A stretch of DNA of 64,000 nt. Source: Phallus indusiatus (Eukaryota; Basidiomycota; Agaricomycetes; Phallales; Phallaceae). Of the stretch, positions 10,201 to 20,951 are shown in pieces. Both the position numbers and the translations under genes were made by a program. Position 1 is the stretch's first letter, and every line of letters starts with the position of its first letter. The stretch covers positions 1 to 64,000 of the forward strand of contig JAQFWX010000019.1 of the NCBI GenBank assembly GCA_027605045.1. The letters run 5' to 3'. The notes under the pieces were generated by a model that was not told where the DNA came from, did not search any database, and worked only from the letters and a program-made list of their open reading frames with translations.

Positions 10201-12158
10201 AAAAAAAAACCCAAAAAGGGGGGAAAATGAACACAAATTTTTCAAAAAAAATTATTATAAAAAAATTCCAAGGAAAATCAAGAAGAAATCTTTTAACGAA
10301 CAGCAAAGAAGAAGAAAAGCTAAAAATGTATGTACCTTCTAGCCTGCCCGTAGTCATCTGCAAAGCTTTAATAACCTCTTCTCCATCAGCCCACCAAGGC
10401 CCAGACGACGACGACCCTTCACCCCCACCTCCACCCCCACCACCCGACCCGGAGCTCGATCCATCACGGAGACCAACGCTAACCTCCGCAAGCTGAAAAT
10501 CAGGCTCTTCCGACCCTGTAAATCGTATATCCTCCATGAGAAGTACAACAATCTCTTGAGTGTGTCCAGGGCTGGAGGGTGGAAGTGGAGGAGGTGGAGG
10601 TGCTGCTCCTGCTCCTGCTCCTGCAGGGTGTATTTGATGTTGTGGTTGTTGTGGTTGTTGAGGTGGTGGAGGTGGAGGAACGCTCGATCGGGGTGTTATA
10701 GTCGGAGTCAGGGTCTGCGTTGGAGGAGGTTGTTGTGGTTGCGGTTGTGCTTGAACGGGAGGTAAAGCTGGGGTTAACGAAGGAGTTAGAGTTTGCGAGG
10801 GAGGATGAGGTGGAGGAGGAGCGGGATAGGATAGAAGCGGGGAGGTCGTTATGTCGGGTGGTAGCGCGGAGGACGACGCTAAAGCGGAATCACTCGCGAA
10901 TGCACCAGACTGCGGTTGTTGTGGTTGTTGTGGTTGTGGTGCATCTGGATCGGGATCGGCGGTTAGAACACCGACGTCTGGAATACGTGGAGGAATCGAG
11001 CTAAAAGGATACATTGATGTTGCTGTTGCTGCTGTATTTGTCGTTGCCGTTCCGGAATTGGAACTAGGTTTCGGACGAGGTAAGCCAGATTTACGAGCTG
11101 ATTCGGAGGAAGTTGAAAAGGGACGGGACGGAGTAGTTGGCGAGGGACTAGACGAAAGATGACGAGAGGAGTGACGGTGATGTTGCTGGTGTTGTTGCTG
11201 GTGTTGATGATATTGATGATGATGGTGGTGGTGGTGGTGGTGCTGTTGCTGTTGGGATGAAATGGAGGCGGGATCACGGGAGCAGCAGCAGAACCGGCGG
11301 GAAGACCAGATTGGGTAGCGGCGATAATCTGACTAATCGAGGTACCGCTGTGGACTGTTATGGAGGCGGGAGTGGCGGAAGGCGACGGAACGATGGATTG
11401 GTTCCGCGGGCCGACACTGCCGGAAGGTGAGTTGGTGTTATCGGGAGAAAAAGTGGTGGGAGAAGGGGATTGTCGATAATAGTCGCGGTGAGCAGGAGCA
11501 CTGGCACGATGAGGGTTTCGTTCTCTTTCTCTGTCCCTGTCCCTGTCCCGCTCTCTGTCTCTGTCTCTGTCTCGTTCTCTATCTCGTTCTCTATCTCGTT
11601 CCCTGTCTTTCTCCTTTGTTTCGAGACTGGTATGCCGTTGATGATGACGATCATCGTCACGCTCTGGGCGTGAAGCACTGGGAGACAGGGAACGATAGTA
11701 GTTCATGTTTTTATTCTGAGAAGGGGTATTCGAGTGTGATTGGGTATATGCAGCATTGGGGTAGTAGTTGGTACTGTAAGAGCGAGTGGAGGACATAGAA
11801 GCAGGAGGAGATTGTCGTCGGGAAGTCTGGAGTTGCTCGGTAGCATGACTGGAAGTTTTAGATGAGGAACCACCTTGTAAAAGTCGTTGAGCACTTTCTG
11901 GATGTGTCAGACGCGAAGCAGAGGCGGTAGAGGTAGAAGTGGGATTGGTAGTAGGGCTGGTGGAAGCTGTCTCTGGCGGCTGACGGCGCGGAAAGTTGTA
12001 CGCGGACCAGACGCCCTGAGCTGGACGGAGAAGAGGTTGGGGTGGGGCGAATCTGAGGGATGTTCCGATTGCAAGTCGTCGTCTTGTTGCTGTTGTTGTT
12101 GGTGCTGTTGGTGCTGTTGTTGTTGCTGTTGAGCCTGCAGCAAATGGGTTAATCTCAT
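7268..12158 (-). CDS. Very large low-complexity protein, probably a nuclear regulator; function unknown
   Basis: I do not recognise the family. Several exons on the minus strand join into one protein rich in Q, H, G, S, P and N tracts. In order: a Q/H-rich start region (candidate ATG at 12158), an S/P-rich segment, an R-D/R-E dipeptide array encoded at 11520-11612, a Q/P-rich region, then a compact non-repetitive segment (about 10380-10570 and 10045-10200) containing V-Y-A-R-R-G-K-Y-R-Q-C-F-V-R-I. Long G/S/N/H-rich stretches follow (8600-10010). A second compact, predicted helical segment (8345-8580 continuing after an intron to about 8170-8280) includes A-A-I-V-A-Y-L-R-S-H-I and W-A-N-R-K-T-P-P. 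The tail is again G/A/S-rich. Introns are supported near 10030-10060, 10203-10334 and 8291-8350. The 5' end is uncertain, and the frame changes near 11240-11270. Two conserved-looking cores in disordered sequence suggest a transcription or chromatin regulator, but that is inference. Confidence 0.55.
7598..7622. repeat. (ACC)n trinucleotide repeat encoding poly-Gly on the minus strand
   Basis: A near-perfect run of ACC/CCA triplets inside the large low-complexity gene; read on the minus strand it encodes a glycine tract. Similar shorter (CCA)n runs occur near 8765-8790, 9255-9275 and 9355-9372. Because it is a triplet repeat in coding sequence, length change would keep the frame. Confidence 0.85.
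11520..11612. repeat. (CTGTCC/CTCTGT)n hexanucleotide array encoding Arg-Asp/Arg-Glu repeats
   Basis: Tandem six-base units (CTGTCC, CTGTCT, CTCGTT variants) run for about 90 bases. In the minus-strand frame of the large gene they encode alternating R-D and R-E pairs. R-D/R-E arrays are known from RNA-processing and nuclear-speckle proteins; whether that holds here is inference. Confidence 0.85.
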
Positions 12159-12209
12159 GGCAGGGTCTTGAGAAATGGAAACATACCGATTGTCTGTTTG
12201 GAACCAATA

Positions 12210-15200
12210 TATATAGCGGAGAAAAAATTTATATGGGAGAGATTTGAATCAATGACGAGGGTTTCAAGAAATTTGTAAGAAATAGAAAAAAATATTAATA
12301 TTATATAAAAAGCCTAAGCTCGGAAGAGGGTACGTACTGGGACATGGAGACATGTGTGGATATAACAAGAATGCACAGTGGTATATAATATGCTTTACTT
12401 GAGGAAGACAAAGATAAAGACAAAGAAGAAAGAGAGAGAGAGAGAGCCGCTGTTTGTTTCTGAAACTGATTCTGATTCGCTTTCTCCGTCGCCGGACGTG
12501 TCCCTGGAGGAATGAGGGGCGGATAATTCCGGCAGGAGGAGGATGAGACTGGTTAGGATACGTTCCCTCGGAACCAAATTTGAGCAGGAGAGGTGGGAGC
12601 AAAAAAGCGCAGGACGAGCCTTGAACCAAAGCAGAGGCCCTTCGACAGTCACCCAACCCCAGGCGGCCAAACAACCGCATCCAATTTTGCTTCCGTCGCC
12701 CACTCATTTTTCGTAATTTTTACTTCCGCTGCTCCCTGGCACTCCCAGTTGCCCCGTCGCCTTCCCCTATATCCACGACGGCCATTCAATCCCATTCCGG
12801 AAGAATATTCTGCCCCCCTCCGTTTATTATGTATTCGCATTTACTTATGTTTGAATGAATGAACCTCACACAAAATATGTACAATGCAAAGAATCGTCCA
12901 TTGATTGCTTGCCATTAAATACAACTAATACAAATACATCCAAGCACACTGCAATAATACAATTCATTTTCCACATGCCACCCAATTCCCATTTTCTATC
13001 TCTTCCCGTGGGTAAATATATCACAAACAATCCACCGTTCCTGCACCGATCTCCAAGCCAGGGTCGTCCCGCTTTGTCCGAGATGCTCAGCTTTCAGCAA
13101 CGGCTATCGTATGTAAAAACCTTGCTCCAAGTCGCTTAATCCATCATCGGGTATTTTCATCATGTACATGTTTGTTTCAGATTTCTTGAAACATATACTC
13201 ACAAGCACCCTAGAGCCTCAATCTTTCAGGCTCCGGGAAACGGCTGGCGATTTGAGTCTGTCAGCCCGGCTTGATTACTTTATGGTCTTGCTTTACACCC
13301 CAAAACAGTCTCAAAGCTTATTGCTAACTCTAATCTGATTTGAATAACGTCACTCTCTTTAACGCTCTATTATTTTCCAAGAACAGTCTGCAGAAGAGTG
13401 GATCTATGCTACATCCTCCCTGTTCCGCGTGTAAATACTTGTAGCTCAATGGAGATGGCTCTTTGAAGCATATATGTATATGCATCTGTTACCATGCGCT
13501 CTATTTAATACTATTAGTATAACGTAGTACATATACCCATGTCCGCTTGTTAGACCGACTCGGTATCGAACCAATACATAATAACACCGCTTGTGCCAAT
13601 CCCTCCGATATCATAGGAGCGAAACGGCGCCAATGAACGACTGAATGGAGAATCGAGTTAAGCGGATGGCAGCTAAGAAGTCATAAGAACTTTTACGTCA
13701 CGCAATATCCCGGTACACTTCCCCTTGCTAAGTCGGGTACCAAACTCAAGTGCGTAGTACGAAAACAGATTGTGTATATCACTCTTGTCAAAGTATGCAT
13801 ATATATACATACATGCCATGCACGTATGTATAACATAATATTCTGATCAGGAGTTGATATACAGAAAATAAGGTTTACAGTGTCGATAGCAGATCTTGAT
13901 GATCTCCGTATCCGGCTTCGTCGAGATCGTCACACCATATGCCTTTGTGGAACGGAGTAAGGGCCAACCAGGAAAAAGATAAGTGTGGACCCTCAGGCTA
14001 AGAAGCACAATGTTGGGATGTAAGTACTGGCCCTTCTAGAAAAAGAAGCTTCGGACGTTTGACTTGATCCACGGTCACCGAGGATGTCTGTTTAGTACAT
14101 ACATACATCGAACATTAAGAACTTGCAAGTATTAACAACGCTCGAGAAAGGGAAGATTACACAACAAATTCCTCCACAAGTCGTCGTTCAACTTGCTCAA
14201 GTACTACTGTATGTAATATGTATATATGCACTTCATAATCCAGTTCCAACGACTCCTGGGAGTCAAAGTATAAAATAGGAGAAAACGCAGTTTAAGGTTT
14301 CCGCGGCAATCTCTATTCTAGAATAATAAATTATTTCTATATAATTTCATTTCATGCTGAAACAGAAATGGAGAGTCACTCACTTATCATGTCATGATAC
14401 ATATATGTACATACATACATACACAAGTTCGTCAACGACCAGCGGTGGAATAATAATTAAACCCACGTGAAAATTGAAAATGCAATGTCCAGACCTTTGA
14501 AAAAAAAATTCTGAAATCACTACTTTCATCAAATTTAACTTCGTTCGATGAAATGATTTTCCTCGAGGTACATGCTATGTACGCGCGTAACGGGTAACAC
14601 TGTCATGAGACGGAGCGATACTCCTTAGAATCTCAACGGATAAAGTCGAATCGTGAATTATTCACCGTCGACCCTAATTCGGTGACCGCTTCGGCGCGGA
14701 GAAGGGGAGAGAGAGGGGAAAATTCAATCTCAAATCCTTGAGTCGATCTACGTATCAGATCAGAAAAACGCCTCAAAATCGATGGACTCACATTGAACAA
14801 TTTGGGTGATTATACCGAGTCATGGTTTGTTTATTCTACAACCAGCGAACAAGGGTTCTTATTTCTTTTCCTTTGCTGGTTCCGGCAACTCAAATTTCAA
14901 AAGGGGAAAAAAACACCCACACGCAATGAAAAGAAAAAGAGTAAATGTTGCATCACGTAGCACAATAACTTGATCTTAAGATAGTGGCGTTCCGAGTTCC
15001 CTCCACTTTTTTTTATGCCCGAGACTGCCAACCCTTCTCACGTGGCCGAAAGATAAACTTACATAAAATGCAAATGCATAATTGACTGCGGAAGTAAATG
15101 ATATCACAAGTAGCCAGGGATAGATATTCGGTTTTGGTACTTTTTTTTTTGAAGGCCGTTAATATGGATATGAACACACATATGTGTCCGTATGTGTGTT

Positions 15201-17463
15201 TGTACGTTCAGGTCCGGATGATTTGGCCCGCACCGGTACCATAGTACAAAAGTGTTAACTTCAAATGTCAGGAAGATTCAGAGCTCCGAGGCTCCTATGT
15301 ATAGCGGGGGCATGTTAAAATCACTTGTAAAATAGACTCGAAAAAAAACTCCTTTAATCACTGGTTAATAAAGCATTTAATACTCCAGGCCCAGCCTTTG
15401 TGAGTGTCTCGACCCTCCCTTAAAAATTGTCACTAAAAGAGAGCCCGAACGAGAAAATGAAAATCGTCACCACTCGCCTCCCTTCATTCCATTTCAATTT
15501 TGAATTCATTAAAGCTCTCGCCCATTTTCTTTACCCCAATATTGAAAATTAAAAAGTCCCCAGCTGCAGGGCAGTCATCTAAACCCATGTACAGCACTGA
15601 CTCCTGAGTGAGAGAGATGAGATGAGAACTAATAAGCCTGGGATGGCAAACTCAACCTGCAGTTGAAAATCTTTCTCGGTCCTGAACATTATCGAATCCT
15701 AAAATTAATCGTAAAGAATCGGATGTGCATGTTCAGCGGGATTCTTGGCACATACATATTACGGCAACGTTTTGGTTCGTTCATGTTGCTTGATTAGGAA
15801 CGTTCCCCGTCGGTCCTGCATCATCAGGACTTCGATAATGGTTTAAAATCCCTCTTTTTCAATTCGTCGCGTATATATTTGTCATAGCGGGTGCCCATTT
15901 GAAAACCTTTCAAACGACAATAGCAGCATACTAAAAACCTTACCTCATGATATATATGGTACGCCAGATATGGAAATATTAAAACTACCAAAAACATGTT
16001 AGTAATGCGCCAATGAAGCCTTCAAATCCAGTGGCAATTTGAAAAAAAGTAGCGGTCTGAAAATCTAATCAAGAACTGCGGGTCGACACCAGACTCAGAA
16101 CATAACCAAATATTTACATACTGAATTTTGAATGTCGAACGTTGAGCGTTGAACGCTAAAATCAGGAACTCAACTTCAATACGCGAGTCGCGACGGCGCC
16201 TCGCGTCTCGGGACTCGGAAGTCTGGAGCACTACTTCCAAATTTCGCAGTGCACCCCATTTTGGATTTCACTTCCATTCAGTAACCCCATTGACGATGAG
16301 GGCTTTAATCGATCGGAAAAGAAAGGCTGGGTTTTCTAATGAACTCTCCTATTAGGTGAGCCACTGTCTCCACTATCACGGTCATCGGACATTTCAAAGT
16401 TCAAACTGAACCAGACGTGTAGCACCATATAAAAGTCTAGATTTCAAGTTGTAGTAATCCCTTTCAGAACAAGCCGACGAGCTAGGACGTATTTCCGAAT
16501 CAAGCCTTGAGCTTGATATTTTTGAGACTGAACACAATCGAGAGATAAGCTATGATCCAATCTTTTAGTCTCTTATAATCTAGAACTTGTCGGGTAAAAT
16601 GCAGGAACCTCTTGCGCTCTACTACTACATATATTGGTAGCTTTGAATGCTATATATTAATGTTCCGGAAGACACGAGACTCTGTTATCGTCGCGTTCCT
16701 GTTGGAATGAATTGCTCCTAAACTGAGCTGTCAATGTGGCCTGTGGCAAGGCACTATAATGGACTGCCTCTAGGCCTAAGGTCTAAATAGTGCTATTGCG
16801 CCACAATGTCATAATCAAAAATGGAGACGATGTCATGTAGTACTCTTGGCAAACCAATGGTATTGCGGTTTTCTCGAGCTCCAGCCTGGGACCTGGGTAA
16901 TGTCAATACATAGTATTGGAGCAATTGAGCATTGAACTGCAGTCTAATTCAATACTCAATGCTCGTGACCTCAACATGAATCATGACACTGCCAGAAGGA
17001 ATACATTACATCTGAATTGTTCTCTAACCGAGATGAGATTGATAACGTTTCAAATTTCAAAAAAAAACGGGTCCTGCAGCATGATAAAATATGCACGTTC
17101 GAGTCGTATCAGTAAGCCCAAAAAAATCATCGAAATCGATTAGATGTGGATATGTTTGGGTCTAGTGGCTTGAAGAAATGGAGTTGATAGTGCTACTAGG
17201 ACAGATTTCCGCTAGATAATGACTTGTTCCCAGAGGAGCAGAATGGAACAATTCATTTTCGGCATTGCTGTTTTTTTCCGGATGATGCTTATCCGTAGTA
17301 GCGCGCGTGCCGCGTAATTTCGATAAATAATCGGCCTCCAGTTTTTGGATGACCCTTAATATTACACATAGTCGGTCTCCCGCCCCGCAGTGCTAAAGCA
17401 AAGTGCTAACGATAGTAATACATCCTACACTTTGGTTATACTAATAGATCTACTCTGCCGGTC
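12210..17463. other. 5.2-kb gene-poor region upstream of two genes
   Basis: No frame in this stretch has recognisable domains or a convincing exon chain. The left end (12210-12860), with GA-rich microsatellite near 12435-12446, is probably leader and promoter of the large minus-strand gene; small frames at 12264-12707 and 12855-13139 are not supported. The remainder is AT-rich with TACA/ATAT microsatellites and scattered short repeats. One 18-base element, cgtttcaaatttcaaaaa, occurs near 17046 and again in intron 1 of the antiporter near 17497, with a related form near 14888. Candidates for its content are long regulatory DNA, a non-coding transcript or decayed mobile DNA; I cannot choose among them. 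Confidence 0.5.
14408..14423. repeat. (TACA)n tetranucleotide microsatellite
   Basis: Four tandem TACA units in the gene-poor region, flanked by ATAT-rich sequence. The same tetranucleotide recurs in other spacers of this window (31983-31998 and 53943-53959), suggesting a genome-wide microsatellite class. Confidence 0.8.
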
Positions 17464-19806
17464 ATGGGTGTCGATTTTCACCCTATCGATGTAGGTCGTT
17501 TCAAATTTCAAAAAGTCGATCATAGTTTATAAATTTTTTTGGGTCGTGATCAAGGCCACAGATCCAGCACTGACTTACCTCCTTGTCGGCAGTTTTGTTG
17601 TCTTTTTCAGCATGATATCACTTCTCGCCAAACACAGAGTAACGCGTTCCTTTTCAATGTTTTTCTGTATTGTTGACATCATCTTCCCCGAGAATAGCTT
17701 TATATCGGCGAATCCATTCTAGCCACCGCATTCGGAATCATCATCGGCCCACACGGTGCAAATATCCTTGATCCCCGAAAATGGGGAAACGGTTCCACCA
17801 GCGTCACTTTCATTACACTCGAAATCATGCGGGTTACCCTCGCTTTAGGTCTTTTTGCTATTGGCGTCGAGCTACCTCAAGCTTATCTGGCTATTCATTG
17901 GAAAAGTCTTGCGTTGACCGTTATACCCACAATGGCGTTCGGATGGGTTATCTCCGCTGGTTTCATATACTGGTTATTTCCCGGGTTGACTTATATATCA
18001 TCTCTTTGTATATCTGCTTGTCTTACTCCTACTGATCCCGTAAGTCTCCGACTTTCCACTGATTTAGATATTTCCCCTTTTGTTATCGACTGATCACCTA
18101 TCTTCCCTTGTTAGGTTTTGGCTGTGGCTATCACATCAGGAGCATTTGCTGTTCAGCACGTCCCCATTAACATCCGAAGACGTAAGTCCAATACAAAACC
18201 CTCTAAAATATCAGACCCCAGAACTTAAATCGAATCATCAGTTCTTGCTGCCGAGTCTGCAGCAAACGATGGTCTGGCATACCCTTTTCTCAGGTACGCA
18301 CACGTCTCCCCGATTACAATACACTCTCATGTCAAGCGTCCTAGCATCTCCGCATATCTCTCCATAGAAGCCTCAAAGCGTCAAGCCATAGGCGACTGGT
18401 TCGTCGTCGGATGTTTATGTATGTATGCTCCAACAGCGCCTCTGTTTTAATTCAATTAAGGACTCATTAGAATTTTCGAATAGACCAAGTCGTCCTTGGC
18501 ACGGTATTGGGTACCTGCCTAGGCTTTTGCTTCTCCCATTTTATGAAATTCGCCAAACGAAGGGGTTTCATCAACCGCGAAACATACATCATACAATACG
18601 TTGCAATGACATTTCTTACCATCGGGTTATCCGATTTGCTGGGCACAGACGATTTACTAGCGGCTTTTGCAGCCGGTAAGTACGCCAACTTGAAACCCCT
18701 CGTCGACTCTTGGTTCCATTTTCTGAATCTCGATTTTCATCCATTTGACAAATCATTATCAGGATCGGCAATTTCTTGGGACGGTGACTTCAATGCTGAA
18801 ACTGAGAACGACATTTTTGCAACAGTCATAGATTTGGTAGTGAATTGCGTTGCATTTATATATATCGGAGCCTGGTTGCCTTTTTCTAGTTATAGTATTC
18901 CAGAGGTGATTACTACGTACTACCATTCGAAACCGTTGCTCATCAAATTTTACGAGCAGCTCAATATTGAGCCCTGGCGACTCCTAGTGCTATTTCTACT
19001 GATTCTCATATTTCGTCGACTCCCCTTTTTGATGCTATTATACAAATGGGTTCCCGATATCAGTGACTGGAGAGAAGCAGTATTTGCCGGCCACTTTGGT
19101 GCGTTTTCAAACTTTTATTCCCGGAACCTAATTCATAATTATATCAGGTCCTATGGGTAATGTTTTACTTACTCCTCAAGACATTGGATGATTTCTGATG
19201 TGACAAACTAGGCGTGGGCGCAATTTTTATATCCACTCTTGCTATCACAAGATTGACGGAACCGCACCTTCCGCCTCGCAACCAAGAGGAGAGGCTCGCA
19301 GCGAGCCTTCATCCCCTCGTATCTTTCGTTGTTCTAGGATCAATCATAGTCCGTGAGTAACATATATGCTTACTTTTATTTTTTTTGAACCAGGAATAAT
19401 TATGTTGTCAGATGGACTATCCGTTCCGTTCATTAAGATTGGACGTCGAACGATGACTTTGTCTGCTCCCTGGTCCAAGCTTACCAATTCCGTAAAACCA
19501 GACTGGCTTTTCTCTGTTAGAGAGATAAGCCCCGTCGAAAGAACGGAAGATGAAATAGCCATAGGATCAGAAGAAGACGGAACGAGCGTGGCTTTGAGAC
19601 CTAACCCTTCTAGTCCGGTGGACTCTATTCTACCGAAACTGGAACCTGTTCACGGTTTTGAATTTAATCCCTCGATCACACCGTCTCTGCCCGCCCTTCC
19701 GCAATTTGTCCCTTTTATTCCTCTCTCTAACGGAAACTTCACTTCATCTTCTAAACCCAATAGCATACCCAATGCCGTGTCCAAAGCTGACAATCACAGA
19801 GAATAA
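17464..19806 (+). CDS. NHA1: Na+(K+)/H+ antiporter, fungal Nha1/CPA1 family
   Basis: Plasma-membrane antiporter that expels Na+ and K+ in exchange for protons, giving salt tolerance and pH homeostasis in fungi. Exon 1 is nine codons (17464-17490, donor GTAGGT) and splices near 17554 into a membrane segment. Later exons carry the family's conserved blocks: L-Y-I-G-E-S-I-L-A-T-A-F-G with I-G-P-H-G-A-N (17700-17760), F-A-I-G-V-E-L-P (near 17860), A-C-L-T-P-T-D-P with the ion-site T-D (near 18020), L-A-A-E-S-A-A-N-D-G (N-D pair of transport, near 18245), D-D-L-L-A-A-F-A-A-G (near 18650) and G-A-W-L-P-F (near 18870). About nine introns can be placed. One internal exon is only 9 nt (19148-19156) and restores G-P-M-G-V-G-A. 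After the last membrane helix a short S/P/E-rich tail ends at the TAA before 19807; it is much shorter than the yeast Nha1 tail. A partial duplicate lies directly downstream. Confidence 0.93.
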
Positions 19807-20181
19807 CAACTAAAGTCAGGGCGGCTATCGACCGTCATTCATGCTGAGAAGACCAGTGTTGTTCCCCGGAGATACATCGTTAGGTCTCAAGCTGAAGCCC
19901 TCATCGTCATTTTTACATCATCTCTTGCGCTATTACAATTACTGTTTTGTATACCTTGCTTTCTGAATATATGCTGTGAATTCATGATGATTATCAGAGA
20001 TGCTAAGAAGTGCGCATATATGCGCTTAGGACGGCAGGAGTCACGGTGCCTCCGTATATTATATATTATGGTTGCAAAACACTAGAGTCGGGATTTCCGC
20101 CGACCTTTTCGTTTCACCCAGCCACTGATTAATCCGAAATTACGGCACTTGGCACTATATGTAGTCCCTCAGACAATGACA
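19807..20181. other. 3' flank of the antiporter, with copies in the downstream remnant
   Basis: Probable 3' UTR. The segment around 19929-20015 (ctattacaatt, then tataccttgctttc, aatatat and gctaagaagtgc) recurs in the same order and with divergence around 20384-20490. This places the 3' boundary of a duplication unit in non-coding sequence. Confidence 0.6.
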
Positions 20182-20490
20182 TGGGTGTCGACTTCTACCC
20201 TATCGAGGTAGGTTATTTAAAGTTGGTCATGCTAATAATTTATGATACATAATACTCTTCTGTTTTCTTAATTCTCAAACGCCACAACTACTTGCTCCTC
20301 AGCAGCAGTCAGTTGTCGTCTCCCTTAAACTATCACTTTTGATATAAGCTCCCGTCGTTATTCTTATGTCCTGATCAGGGCTATTACAATTGCTCTTCTT
20401 CTTTACCTTGCTTTCATAATATATCTCGTGACTTGATAATCAGTGAATTCCATAAATTCACAGTAACGCTACCCAAGAAGTGCCAATAGC
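20182..20490 (+). pseudogene. Decayed, internally deleted duplicate of the Nha1-type antiporter
   Basis: Bases 20182-20214 repeat exon 1 and its splice donor from 17464-17496 with four differences in 33 bases; ATG, the M-G-V-D-F start and GTAGGT all survive. Near 20290-20340 comes weakly matching sequence from the start of exon 2, now without an open frame. From about 20384 the match resumes with the 3' flank of the parental gene. Nothing corresponding to the membrane core (17700-19800) remains. This is best explained as a tandem duplicate that lost its middle and then decayed. It cannot encode a transporter. That it is still transcribed from a retained promoter is possible but not shown. Confidence 0.7.
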
Positions 20491-20951
20491 GATTCAGTTC
20501 AAATCATGGTACTTCAAATCCTCTCTTAGGCCCCCTTTTTTAATGGCAGTTTTGTGATATGAACTATATTGTTACAATGACGAGATAAAATATACAAGGA
20601 AAGAGGTGGGGTAATCATACATGAAAGATGTGAGGGGTGTTGTTAGTGTCGAACAATTGGTGCATATATGCGTTGTGATTATGTAATTTGCCTTTTTTGG
20701 TGTAGTGCAGTATTGCATGACATTCATGCAAGGAAGTCCCTTCGATGTTTGAAAACCCGCTGAAAGTGCCACTCGAAAAAGAAGATGGAGTCTTTACCAG
20801 AAAGATTTGATTTTGTTACAAGGTAGGTATTGTTAACAACGCGATCAACGCATGCTATACAAAAATGAGAAGATCCAGTCTTTTCTATTCAAACTTTCAG
20901 CAGTTAGGGGGTATTATCTTCACACAGAGGAACCCCTGTTTTACCCGATTG
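20491..20951. other. Spacer after the antiporter remnant
   Basis: No recognisable gene. The minus-strand frame at 20572-20772 has no domain signal and unremarkable codon content. The right part is the probable 3' UTR of the minus-strand membrane protein gene. Confidence 0.45.

Noticed and set aside
12264..12707. Minus-strand frame at 12264-12707 as an N-terminal exon of the large gene
   Set aside because: Mixed composition, no conserved motif, and no exon edge with consensus signals found joining it to the next frame; left as probable leader.
13555..13600. GGTTCGATACC-like sequence on the minus strand near 13570, possible tRNA
   Set aside because: Stem pairing is poor and no complete cloverleaf can be drawn.
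14408..14423. TACA repeats as CRISPR or telomere-like sequence
   Set aside because: Simple tetranucleotide microsatellites without spacers; eukaryotic context.
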